In this document: piece after piece, positions 34,842 through 42,302 of the stretch
Position numbering within the stretch: the first letter of the stretch is position 1
How the letters are laid out: every line of letters starts with the position of its first letter
Source of the DNA: JAIQFF01 sp963788505
Lineage (GTDB): Bacteria > Acidobacteriota > Terriglobia > Terriglobales > Acidobacteriaceae
Assembly: GCA_963788505.1 (NCBI GenBank)
Contig: CAWBGY010000011.1
Location: 124,001 to 188,000, forward strand
Reading direction: 5' to 3'
Length of the DNA stretch: 64,000 bases
Made by a program: the position numbers and the translations under genes
Notes under the pieces: model-generated
Told to the model about the DNA's origin: nothing
Database searches by the model: none
What the model saw: only the letters and a program-made list of their open reading frames with translations

Positions 34842-35219
34842 ATGCCTGAAGAACCGCTCAGGGGAATCGTCGGCATGGTGCCCGACGAGTTCAAACACGA
34901 ACCCAGGTCCAAGGGTCTGCTTACCGCTCGTAAGAAGAAACCCAAAGAGTTGGCGGTAATCACCGAGTGTTGCACCGGCTGCGCCGGATCCCCCGCGTGC
35001 GTGGAATATTGTCCGGTGGAAGACTGCATGTTCTGGGTCCCGGACGAGGACAATTCTCCCTTCGGCCGCATTCAGGTCGACCCCATTCTCTGCATCGGCT
35101 GTAACAAGTGCACCAGCAAAGGCCCGGATGGCTCCTTCCTCGATGGCTGCCCCTGGGATGCAATCGTAATGGTGGATACGGCCGAGATCGAAAAAGAAGT
35201 CGGCATCATGCCATTCTGA
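34842..35219 (+). CDS. Ferredoxin-type protein with two [4Fe-4S] motifs
   Basis: The 125-residue protein has cysteine clusters ECCTGCAGSPACVEYCP and LCIGCNKCTSKGP with a later GCPW, matching a two-cluster ferredoxin. The N-terminal 40 residues are basic (SKGLLTARKKKPKEL) and precede the first cluster. It probably carries electrons to reductases. The partner is not clear from context. A TATAAT box lies just upstream. Confidence 0.85.
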   Translation: MPEEPLRGIVGMVPDEFKHEPRSKGLLTARKKKPKELAVITECCTGCAGSPACVEYCPVEDCMFWVPDEDNSPFGRIQVDPILCIGCNKCTSKGPDGSFLDGCPWDAIVMVDTAEIEKEVGIMPF

Positions 35220-35380
35220 CCCCACCAACTGCGAACCGAGAACTAATAACTGACAACTGAAGTTCTATCCAGATCTGCGGAAGCAATGCCCAGTGTAGAC
35301 CTGCAGGAATTCCCGAATCGCCCCACCCAGAAGCTTGACTTAAGAAGAACTTGATTTAAGACGTCCGGCCAGCGAAGGAC

Positions 35381-36280
35381 CTACTTGGCCCGTTCCCGTA
35401 TCGCCTGTTCGGTTGCCACGGCTTGTTGGCGGACATGATCGGGAACCTCGGGCAGCTCCCGTTCATAGGGTCGGATTGCGGGAATGTCTTCAGGCCGACC
35501 AATCAGATATAGCGCGCGCAGCGCCTCCCAAACCTGCTCCGTTCCCGGATCGAGCGCTGCGATTTCGTCGCCGGCCGAGACGGTTTGCCCGGTCTTTACC
35601 GTCAACTCGCGCAGCCGTCCGCTGATCGGCGCGCGCACTTCCACGGTTTGGCCGCCGGATTCAAGCTTGGCGATGATGCCGCCGCGATGGATCGGTGTTC
35701 CCGGCGCGCTGAAATCGGTGATTTTTCCTGAATCGGGAGCTGTGATCCTGGCGGGCTGCAGCAGGGCGATGATCTGCGGTTCCCCGGTAGCATCGCCGAA
35801 GCGGACCAGCGACAGCGCTGCATTGCCCCGCACCATGAGCGAAGGGTCGTTCAGCATCTTCAACAGCGCTTGGTGAAACCCGGCCCGGGCTGCGTCTTGG
35901 CTCGAGACATCCTGTCCCATGACCCAGGCATCGGTGTTGCGGACTTCCTCAATCGGGTAGGAGGCCAATCGCACCACCTCTGGATACCAGCGCGTAACAC
36001 TGGCGTCATGGCGCGTGACCCGCTCACCGATCTGCACCAGGGCGTGCTGGATGTGACGCGGTTTCTTGTCGTCCTGCAGGTACTCGGCCAGCTGCTTGTC
36101 AGAAAGTTGCCGCCCGAACCAGGTATTCCACCAGAACAGAAACGGCATGAGGACGATCAGCCAGGCCGTGACAAAAAACAGCACCCGGTTGCGGGTGGAC
36201 ATGCGAGGCTTGGCTGAGGTTGACGCAGATTCACTGCCGGGCGACGAGGTTGGCTGAGGCGACTCGGGAAGCGCAGACAT
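35381..36280 (-). CDS. Membrane-anchored protein with HEAT-like and biotinyl/lipoyl-like domains
   Basis: A 299-residue protein with a Ser/Pro-rich N terminus, one membrane helix (about 32-52: VLFFVTAWLIVLMPFLFWW), a helical repeat region (75-185, HEAT-like: MVRGNAALSLVRFGDATGEP) and a biotinyl/lipoyl-like barrel (188-260: GGIIAKLESGGQTVEVRAP and GRLRELTVKTGQTVSAGDEI). The barrel lacks the MKM modification site, so it probably acts as a binding module, as in RND and ABC adaptor proteins. It lies at the end of the respiratory region. No specific function can be assigned. Confidence 0.7.
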   Translation of the reverse strand: MSALPESPQPTSSPGSESASTSAKPRMSTRNRVLFFVTAWLIVLMPFLFWWNTWFGRQLSDKQLAEYLQDDKKPRHIQHALVQIGERVTRHDASVTRWYPEVVRLASYPIEEVRNTDAWVMGQDVSSQDAARAGFHQALLKMLNDPSLMVRGNAALSLVRFGDATGEPQIIALLQPARITAPDSGKITDFSAPGTPIHRGGIIAKLESGGQTVEVRAPISGRLRELTVKTGQTVSAGDEIAALDPGTEQVWEALRALYLIGRPEDIPAIRPYERELPEVPDHVRQQAVATEQAIRERAK

Positions 36281-36389
36281 GCAGACCCACCGAAAACTAT
36301 ATCAGAAGGGAGCGCGGGCCCTGGCCAGCAGCCTGCAAATCGCGCCGTGCCGCCCTACGCGGTGGTCTGCGGGGGAATTTCAGGGACGC

Positions 36390-36659
36390 CTACTCCACCA
36401 CATCCGCATCCAGCACCCGGTCCTGCTCCAGGTAGTGGGAGACCGCGTACTGCGCCAGCAACGGCGTTTCCAGTAGGATTTCCGCGCCAATCCACTCCCC
36501 TTTGGCATGGGGCAGGTCGGCGGCATGCTTGCAAGTGCCACTCGATCCGAATTTTGGGCCGAAGGCGGCGCCCTGGATTTCGTCAAACTGGCGCAGGTTG
36601 CGCCAAGCCTCGTCTCCCACCGTGCCGGAAACATCGATCTTGAGTTTCACAGTCGTCAT
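36390..36659 (-). CDS. Small hypothetical protein
   Basis: An 89-residue, slightly acidic protein with mixed secondary structure. It has a conserved-looking centre (IQGAAFGPKFGSSGTCKHAA) and a His/Cys cluster. No family is recognised. It lies between the DUF420 and biotinyl-like genes on the same strand and is probably cotranscribed with them. Confidence 0.5.
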   Translation of the reverse strand: MTTVKLKIDVSGTVGDEAWRNLRQFDEIQGAAFGPKFGSSGTCKHAADLPHAKGEWIGAEILLETPLLAQYAVSHYLEQDRVLDADVVE

Positions 36660-36670
36660 AATGTGATTCG

Positions 36671-36737
36671 ACCACGGCGACACAGAGACACAGAGAAAAA
36701 CAGGAAGGGATTCTCCGCGTCTCTGTGACTCCGTGGT
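36671..36737. repeat. Palindromic repeat with CACAGAG motif
   Basis: ACCACGGCGACACAGAGACA and TCTGTGACTCCGTGGT are near inverse copies around a short loop, forming a 67-base hairpin between the small hypothetical and DUF420 genes. Confidence 0.7.
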
Positions 36738-36749
36738 AAATGAATCATG

Positions 36750-37187
36750 TTAAGCGGCGAACAAGTGATACAACATCACGTAAATCACCACGCCCGTTAC
36801 CGAAACATAGAGCCACAGCGGGAAAGTCCAGCGGGCGATCCTGCGGTGCCGGTCGAAGCGTTCTCGCAGAGCCCGGCTCAGCGTAATGATCACCAGGGGG
36901 ACAATGGTGACCGCCAGGATGGTGTGCGAAATCAGGATGCTGAAATAAACCGGTCTCGACCACCCTTGTCCCTGGAAATGGACTGAGCCGACGTGCGCGT
37001 GGTAGTAGAGATACGATGTCAGAAACAGGGTGGACGAAATCAGCGCGGCGATCATGACCGCGCGATGGGCGGCCATGTGCCCCCGTTTGATGTAACCCCG
37101 CCCCACCAGAAGCAGCACCGCGCTGGTGCCGTTCAGGGTAGCGTCGATCACCGGATAGATGGCGTATTGTGCGGAGACTTGCATCAT
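36750..37187 (-). CDS. DUF420 family membrane protein (CtaM-like)
   Basis: The 145-residue protein has four membrane helices with conserved His and Tyr residues (GHMAAHRAVMIAAL, LYYHAHVGSVHF and SHTILAVTIVPLVI). In Firmicutes the related CtaM aids maturation of haem-copper oxidase. Here it follows ctaA, ctaB and an ABC transporter. The start ATG overlaps the stop of the upstream ABC-2 permease, so the genes are translationally coupled. Confidence 0.85.
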   Translation of the reverse strand: MMQVSAQYAIYPVIDATLNGTSAVLLLVGRGYIKRGHMAAHRAVMIAALISSTLFLTSYLYYHAHVGSVHFQGQGWSRPVYFSILISHTILAVTIVPLVIITLSRALRERFDRHRRIARWTFPLWLYVSVTGVVIYVMLYHLFAA

Positions 37188-38008
37188 GCGGCCGGCTTCG
37201 TAGTCCGGCGGTTCACCAGGATGAAAGAGAGGCCGAACATCAGGGCAGAGAACAGCACCAGCGTCGCCAGCGACGAGGCTAACGGAAATTCCGCCAGATT
37301 CCCGGGGTACAACAGATCGCGCAGCGCCTCGACCCCATAGGTCAGCGGATTGATTCGGATAAGAAATCGAATCCAGCCGGAAGCTCCCGCCAGCGGAAAC
37401 AGTGCCCCTGAAAGCAGCCAGAGCGGTATGAGAAACAGGTTGATGATGGCATGGAAGGCCTGCGTTGAATCCATGGACCACGCGATCGTGAACCCCAGCG
37501 CCGTGAGTGCAAAGGAGACGAGGAAGACTGTGAGCACCACCAGCAGGAAACCTGTCAAGGTAAAATGCACCCCGACCAGGGGAGCGAAGAGAAGGAAGAT
37601 CAGGCCCTGAATCGTCGACAGCGTGGTGCCGCCCAGCACTTTGCCCAGGACAATTGCGGATCGCGGCACCGGCGCCACCAGCACGGACAACAGAAAGCCC
37701 TCCTTGCGGTCTTCAATCACGGACATCATGGTGAATATCGAAGTGAAGAGCACAATCATGATCAGGGCGCCGGGATAGAAGTAATCCAGATAGTGCTGCT
37801 GTCCCACAGCGTCGCCCGAACGAAACGAGCTGCCAAAACCTGAGCCGATGACCACCCAGAACAGCAGCGGCGACGCAATGACTCCCACCACGCGAGCCGG
37901 CTGGCGGTAGAAGCGGACCAACTCCCGCCACCACAGCGTAAACGCCGGCAACAGGATGCCCGATTGGGGAAGAGGATACGCTTGCAGAGCTGGGTTCTGG
38001 GCAGCCAC
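37184..38008 (-). CDS. ABC-2 type transporter permease
   Basis: The 274-residue protein has about six membrane helices in the ABC-2 arrangement, with the typical WWRELVRFYRQPARVVGVIA start and a late INPLTYGVEALRDLL segment. It matches the permease of daunorubicin/nodulation-type exporters. The ATPase partner is encoded just upstream at 38376-39386. In respiratory operons of this kind the substrate has not been established. Confidence 0.9.
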   Translation of the reverse strand: MAAQNPALQAYPLPQSGILLPAFTLWWRELVRFYRQPARVVGVIASPLLFWVVIGSGFGSSFRSGDAVGQQHYLDYFYPGALIMIVLFTSIFTMMSVIEDRKEGFLLSVLVAPVPRSAIVLGKVLGGTTLSTIQGLIFLLFAPLVGVHFTLTGFLLVVLTVFLVSFALTALGFTIAWSMDSTQAFHAIINLFLIPLWLLSGALFPLAGASGWIRFLIRINPLTYGVEALRDLLYPGNLAEFPLASSLATLVLFSALMFGLSFILVNRRTTKPAA

Positions 38009-38009
38009 A

Positions 38010-38219
38010 TCATCTCGATTTCTGCGCCGGCGGCGCCTTCTTGGCGATGAGTTTCTTACGCACTTCCATGAAGACGTTCAGGAACAGTATGCCGGACAGC
38101 GCCAGCATGATGAGACTCATGAACAGACCATCCACGGTCGTGATCATTCCGTTTAAGGCGGTCCAGGCAATGCCTGCCAGCGGAACGAGTCCGAAGACGA
38201 GAGAAAGCGCGAGCATCAT
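38010..38219 (-). CDS. Small membrane protein between ABC ATPase and permease
   Basis: A 69-residue protein with two hydrophobic segments (MMLALSLVFGLVPLAGIAWT and GLFMSLIMLALSGILFLNVF) and a basic end (EVRKKLIAKKAPPAQKSR). GGAG precedes the paired ATG at 38219. It lies between the ATPase and permease genes, so it may be a transporter accessory. No family is recognised. Confidence 0.6.
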   Translation of the reverse strand: MMLALSLVFGLVPLAGIAWTALNGMITTVDGLFMSLIMLALSGILFLNVFMEVRKKLIAKKAPPAQKSR

Positions 38220-38375
38220 AGGCCAGCTCCTGGTCGCGCACGTGTCTCGCCGACTGGCCGGCGTGCATCCTGCCCGCCGCTTGGGCAAAGGCGACGCGTC
38301 GTGAGCGAAACCAGAATGCCATGCCTCCCCGGATGAGACGGCGAGACCGCCTCGACAGCCGCCGGGACGGCTGCG

Positions 38376-39386
38376 CTATGAAGGCTTCTCATCTTGTTCT
38401 TCTTCCTCCGTCCAGAACTTGTGACCCGTGCGGTGGATGAAAACATCTTCCAGAGATGGCTTGCTCACCGAAATCGCTTCGATTTCGCCGGGGAAGGCTT
38501 CCACTACGTCGGTAATGAAACGGTGGCCGTTTTCCCGTTCCAGGCGAACCTGGCCTGCCAGCACTTGCGCATCCACGTTGAAACGCGCCCGAATTTTTTC
38601 TGCCATCGATTCCGCGTCCCGGGTATCGAGCAGAATTACGTCGCCGCCGATTTCGCGTTTCAGTTCGGCAGGAGTTCCCAGCGCCACCAGCTTTCCTTCA
38701 TTGAGGATGGCCAGACGGTCGCAGCGCTCCGCCTCTTCCATCAGGTGCGTGGTCACAATCACCGTAACTTTTTCTTCATCGCGTAAGATCTGGAGATACT
38801 GCCAGAGATCGCGACGAGCGCCGGGATCAAGGCCGGTGCTGGGTTCGTCGAGCACCAGAACAGCGGGATGGTGCAGCAGACCCTTGGCCAGTTCGAGCCG
38901 GCGCTGCATCCCGCCGGAGAAGGTTTCTGCCTTTTCTCCGGCGCGATCCGCCAACCCGACCCTGGCCATCATTTCCGTGATCCGCGTCTTCAGCGCCGTG
39001 CCGCGCAATCCGTACAGATGGCCCTGGTGCCAGAGGTTTTCGGCCGCGGTCAACTTCAGGTCGATACTCTGGGACTGGAACACCACTCCGATCTGACGCC
39101 GCAATCGGGTGGGCTCTTTGGCGGCGTCAAACCCCATGATGATGGCTCGGCCGCCGCTCGGCACCATCAGGGTCGAGAGGATGCGAAACATGGTGGTCTT
39201 GCCGCTGCCGTTGGGCCCCAGCACCCCGAACAGTTCGGCGTGGCGGACGTCGAACGAAACTCCGTTCAGGGCGGTACGTCCGTCATAGCGGTGGACCAGA
39301 TCCTGAACCGAAATCACGGCAGGAGTTGCCGGCGCGGCGCCAACTTGGGAGTCCAGCACGACGTAAGCGGGAGCTTTAGAGACCAC
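38376..39386 (-). CDS. ABC transporter ATP-binding protein
   Basis: A 336-residue ATPase of the CcmA/DrrA type, with Walker A GPNGSGKTT, signature FSGGMQRRLELAKG, Walker B VLVLDEPSTGLDPGAR and a His switch (TTHLMEEAERCD). It pairs with the ABC-2 permease downstream. Start is uncertain: GTG 39386 gives a short lead before the nucleotide-binding domain; GTG 39359 is another option, and the upstream reading to 39452 is poorly supported. Confidence 0.92.
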   Translation of the reverse strand: MVSKAPAYVVLDSQVGAAPATPAVISVQDLVHRYDGRTALNGVSFDVRHAELFGVLGPNGSGKTTMFRILSTLMVPSGGRAIIMGFDAAKEPTRLRRQIGVVFQSQSIDLKLTAAENLWHQGHLYGLRGTALKTRITEMMARVGLADRAGEKAETFSGGMQRRLELAKGLLHHPAVLVLDEPSTGLDPGARRDLWQYLQILRDEEKVTVIVTTHLMEEAERCDRLAILNEGKLVALGTPAELKREIGGDVILLDTRDAESMAEKIRARFNVDAQVLAGQVRLERENGHRFITDVVEAFPGEIEAISVSKPSLEDVFIHRTGHKFWTEEEEQDEKPS

Positions 39387-39459
39387 AGGGTATTTTATCT
39401 GGAACTGGCGAGCGGTGCTTGGTTTGAGCGTTCCATCGATTGCGTGGCACACTCCGGAA

Positions 39460-40392
39460 TCATGATTTTGTGTTCAACATCATCAGCGCGAACAGCAGGG
39501 GCAGATAGAACACGGTAGCCTGCAAGAGCTGTCGTGCCCGCTGCTTGGACCGCGCGTTCGTACTCGCAACCTTCAAGGATGCCAGCCGCCAACCGAAATA
39601 GAGCAGGGCGATGCCAAGCACCAGGGCCGCAACCAGGTACAGCTTCCCGGACATCCCGAGAAAAGTAGGCAGCAGACTGATAGGAATCAGCGCCACCGAG
39701 TAAAGCAGGATCTGTCTGGCGGTGGACTTGCCGTCCGGTTCCACCACCGGCAGCATGCGGATTCCGCCATCCTCGTAGTCCTGGCGATAGAGCCACGCGA
39801 TGGAGAAAAAGTGAGGAAACTGCCAGAAGAAGACAATGGCGAACATCACCAGCGCGCCCCACTCCAACTGGCCTCGGGCGGCGGTCCAGCCCAGCACGCC
39901 CGGCATGGCTCCCGGGAAGGCGCCCACGAATGTGCAGATAGGATGCACCTTCTTCAGGGGTGTATAGGCCCCAAGATAGACCGCAGACGTGGCCAGCGCC
40001 AGCCAGGCGGTCAGCGGATTCAGCACCAGACCCAGATAGAGGGCGCCGCCGAACGTCATGAACGTGCCCACCAGCGTGGCATGCAGCAAGCTGAAGCGTC
40101 CGGCCGGGATGGGGCGCTGCGCGGTGCGCCGCATGCGGCCATCGGTTTTCCATTCCATCACTTCGTTCAGGGCCGCCGTCCCACCAGAAACCAGGCCGAT
40201 CCCCAGCAACGCGTGAAACAGACCCCACGAAAGGGAAGAGACACCGGACTTTAAGGCTCCGAAGTAGTAGCCACACCACGCGGTCATGATGATCAGGGTG
40301 GTCACGCGCAGCTTGGTCAGTTCCTTATAGTCGCGCACTACGCTCAAAGCGCCGGTGCGGGGAACTGCCAGAGGTTGTGTCGCCGTGCTCAT
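39460..40392 (-). CDS. ctaB: Protohaem IX farnesyltransferase (haem O synthase)
   Basis: The 310-residue membrane enzyme makes haem O for cytochrome oxidases. Signatures are KLRVTTLIIMTAWCGYYFGA, NEVMEWKTDGRMRRTAQRP (Asp-rich prenyl site) and the second YTPLKKVHPICTFVGAFPG loop. Its ATG overlaps the ctaA stop. Placement after ctaA gives the expected haem B to O to A pathway. Confidence 0.95.
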   Translation of the reverse strand: MSTATQPLAVPRTGALSVVRDYKELTKLRVTTLIIMTAWCGYYFGALKSGVSSLSWGLFHALLGIGLVSGGTAALNEVMEWKTDGRMRRTAQRPIPAGRFSLLHATLVGTFMTFGGALYLGLVLNPLTAWLALATSAVYLGAYTPLKKVHPICTFVGAFPGAMPGVLGWTAARGQLEWGALVMFAIVFFWQFPHFFSIAWLYRQDYEDGGIRMLPVVEPDGKSTARQILLYSVALIPISLLPTFLGMSGKLYLVAALVLGIALLYFGWRLASLKVASTNARSKQRARQLLQATVFYLPLLFALMMLNTKS

Positions 40393-41369
40393 GCGGCTAC
40401 CTGCTTCTGTTCTCGATCGGGGATGTGCGCTTTAACCACGGGGACATGCCGCCATACCTCCGCCGCCAGGACTACCGTTGTCGCCAGCAGCAACGCGCCC
40501 ACCGCCACATGCGCGACCGTCGAAACCACCATGGGAAGCTCGGGCTGGACCGCGTCCCGTCCCCAGGCCACCCGGGTAAGAAACGCCACAAAGCCCAGGC
40601 ACAGTTGGGCGATCATCAGCGAGAGTACGGTGATGGCAGGGCGCCGCACCGCGTCCAGGCCGGAATAGCGTGACAAGGCACGAATCGAAGTCCAGGTCAG
40701 TACGATGGCCACCGTCGCCGCATTGAGCACGTGCGGCCACCAGCTCAGGCCATGATGACGGAACATCGCGCCCAGAATCAATTGGACATAAAGCACAAAA
40801 ATCGAGAACAGGACCAACGTGAACAGACTCGGGCGCTGTCGATCGACCTCTACCAGCGGAATTTCTTCCACCCAATCCCGGCCCGTGAACAGGGCGATGA
40901 GAACCACCACGCAGAAGAACGTTTGCGCCAGGGCGGCGTGTGCCGATGAGATCGCGGGCGGTAGATAGTAAAGCACCGTGAGTCCGCCCAGAATCCCTTG
41001 TGCGATCACCAGGACCAGTGCGGTCAACCCCAGGTATTTCATCCAGCGGCGGGGGTCGACGCGCCAGGTCCAGATTGCGAGGAGGATGCTTAGAAATCCG
41101 ACAAACTGGGCAATCATGCGATGGGTATGCTCAAACCTCACGCCGCCAACCAGGTGAGGAATTTTATAGAGCGAACCAAACGAAGTGGGCCAGTCAGGGA
41201 CGGAGAGGCCGGCGTCATTGCTGGTCACCAGGGCCCCGGCGATGATGAGCAGAAACGTGGCGCACGCAATGAAGACCGCAAATCGGTGATGCGCGCGGTT
41301 ATAGCGTAGGGCAGCGGCCTGCAGAATCGGCTCCTTGGAGGTTGTGTAGCGCCGTACGGACGGCGCCAC
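40389..41369 (-). CDS. ctaA: Haem A synthase (COX15/CtaA)
   Basis: A 326-residue integral membrane enzyme that oxidises haem O to haem A. Eight helices in two four-helix bundles are visible, with conserved His in FEHTHRMIAQFVGF, ISSAHAALAQTF, FRHHGLSWWPHVLNA and VSTVAHVAVGAL. Start is GTG 41369. It lies 17 bases after the cupredoxin lipoprotein and overlaps ctaB. The oxidase that would use its product is not encoded in the window. Confidence 0.94.
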   Translation of the reverse strand: MAPSVRRYTTSKEPILQAAALRYNRAHHRFAVFIACATFLLIIAGALVTSNDAGLSVPDWPTSFGSLYKIPHLVGGVRFEHTHRMIAQFVGFLSILLAIWTWRVDPRRWMKYLGLTALVLVIAQGILGGLTVLYYLPPAISSAHAALAQTFFCVVVLIALFTGRDWVEEIPLVEVDRQRPSLFTLVLFSIFVLYVQLILGAMFRHHGLSWWPHVLNAATVAIVLTWTSIRALSRYSGLDAVRRPAITVLSLMIAQLCLGFVAFLTRVAWGRDAVQPELPMVVSTVAHVAVGALLLATTVVLAAEVWRHVPVVKAHIPDREQKQVAA

Positions 41370-41386
41370 ATTTTAGGTCGCACTTG

Positions 41387-42163
41387 CTACTGTTTGAAGG
41401 CCTGATCGACGGTCTTGCTGTCTTTGGCGGCCAGGGTAACTTTCTGGTCCTGCTCGCCCAGCTTTTCCTGGACAAACCCCAGCGTGTAATCCCCCGGAGG
41501 CAGGCCTTTGATCTCGTACTTGCCGTCCGCGCCGGTGACCGCGTAGAAGGGCGTTTTCACCACGTTGATGTACATCTTCATCCAGGGATGCTGATTGCAC
41601 TTCACCGGCAGCATGATTTCTTCACGGGCGAAATCCTTCTCGATCGCGGCCGACTTCGGAGGCTGGGATTCGTTCCACTCCCGGTTGTCTTTGGGAGTGG
41701 GGTGAATATTGTGAGTGGTTTCGTCGTCGTTGCGAATCTCGATATTTTGCCCCGCCATCACGCCCAGCACGTGAGGATGGTAGCGGCAGCCCTTCTGGTC
41801 AATGGTGACCGACTCTTTGGGAACATCGAACGTGCGATCGCCCAGGCCATCTTTCACGTAAACGAAAACGTTGGCCAGCTTGCCGCCATCGACCACGATC
41901 GTTTCCGCCGTGTTGGTGCCCTTGCAGGCCGCATCCTGGCTCATGTCAATCTTCGCAGCTTTAGGTGCAGTGCCATCGAAGCTGACCGTACCGCTCACGC
42001 TGGCGGCAGTGGCCGGGTCAATGGGAGTCGCGGTCGCCGCCGGCTTCATCTCCGAACTCGGCGAGGTGCCTTGTTCCTCGTTGGTGTTCTCTTTCTTACT
42101 GCAACCTGCCAGCAGCCCCAGCAGGCAAAGCACGAACATTGCCGCCCATAGTTTCTTATTCAT
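41387..42163 (-). CDS. Cupredoxin-like lipoprotein with C-terminal regulatory-type domain
   Basis: This 258-residue protein has a lipobox (LLGLLAGC, Cys21) and a cupredoxin-like region (about 55-200). Candidate copper ligands are H151/H154 in TTHNIHP and C189, H192, M195 or M197 in VKCNQHPWMKMY. The rest of the chain (200-258: AVTGADGKYEIKGLPPGDYT) is a carboxypeptidase-regulatory-like beta domain. It would sit in the periplasm or on the membrane and could pass electrons between the cytochrome c and the oxidase. That role is inferred from the operon. Confidence 0.75.
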   Translation of the reverse strand: MNKKLWAAMFVLCLLGLLAGCSKKENTNEEQGTSPSSEMKPAATATPIDPATAASVSGTVSFDGTAPKAAKIDMSQDAACKGTNTAETIVVDGGKLANVFVYVKDGLGDRTFDVPKESVTIDQKGCRYHPHVLGVMAGQNIEIRNDDETTHNIHPTPKDNREWNESQPPKSAAIEKDFAREEIMLPVKCNQHPWMKMYINVVKTPFYAVTGADGKYEIKGLPPGDYTLGFVQEKLGEQDQKVTLAAKDSKTVDQAFKQ

Positions 42164-42197
42164 TATGTCGCCCTTTCCTCAGGTGTAAGTCTCAGAA

Positions 42198-42284
42198 CCG
42201 TCGTTGGCCATTGGCCTTTGGTCGTTGGCTAAAATCGATGGCCTGGACAGAGGCCAACGACCGAGGGCCAAGGGCAAACGACGG
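42198..42284. repeat. Palindromic repeat, family D (copy 2), in operon
   Basis: CCGTCGTTGGCCATTGGCC and GGCCAAGGGCAAACGACGG are near inverse copies. It lies between the cytochrome c stop and the lipoprotein start, inside the transcription unit. Confidence 0.7.
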
Positions 42285-42302
42285 CTTTCAAAACAGAACA
42301 TT

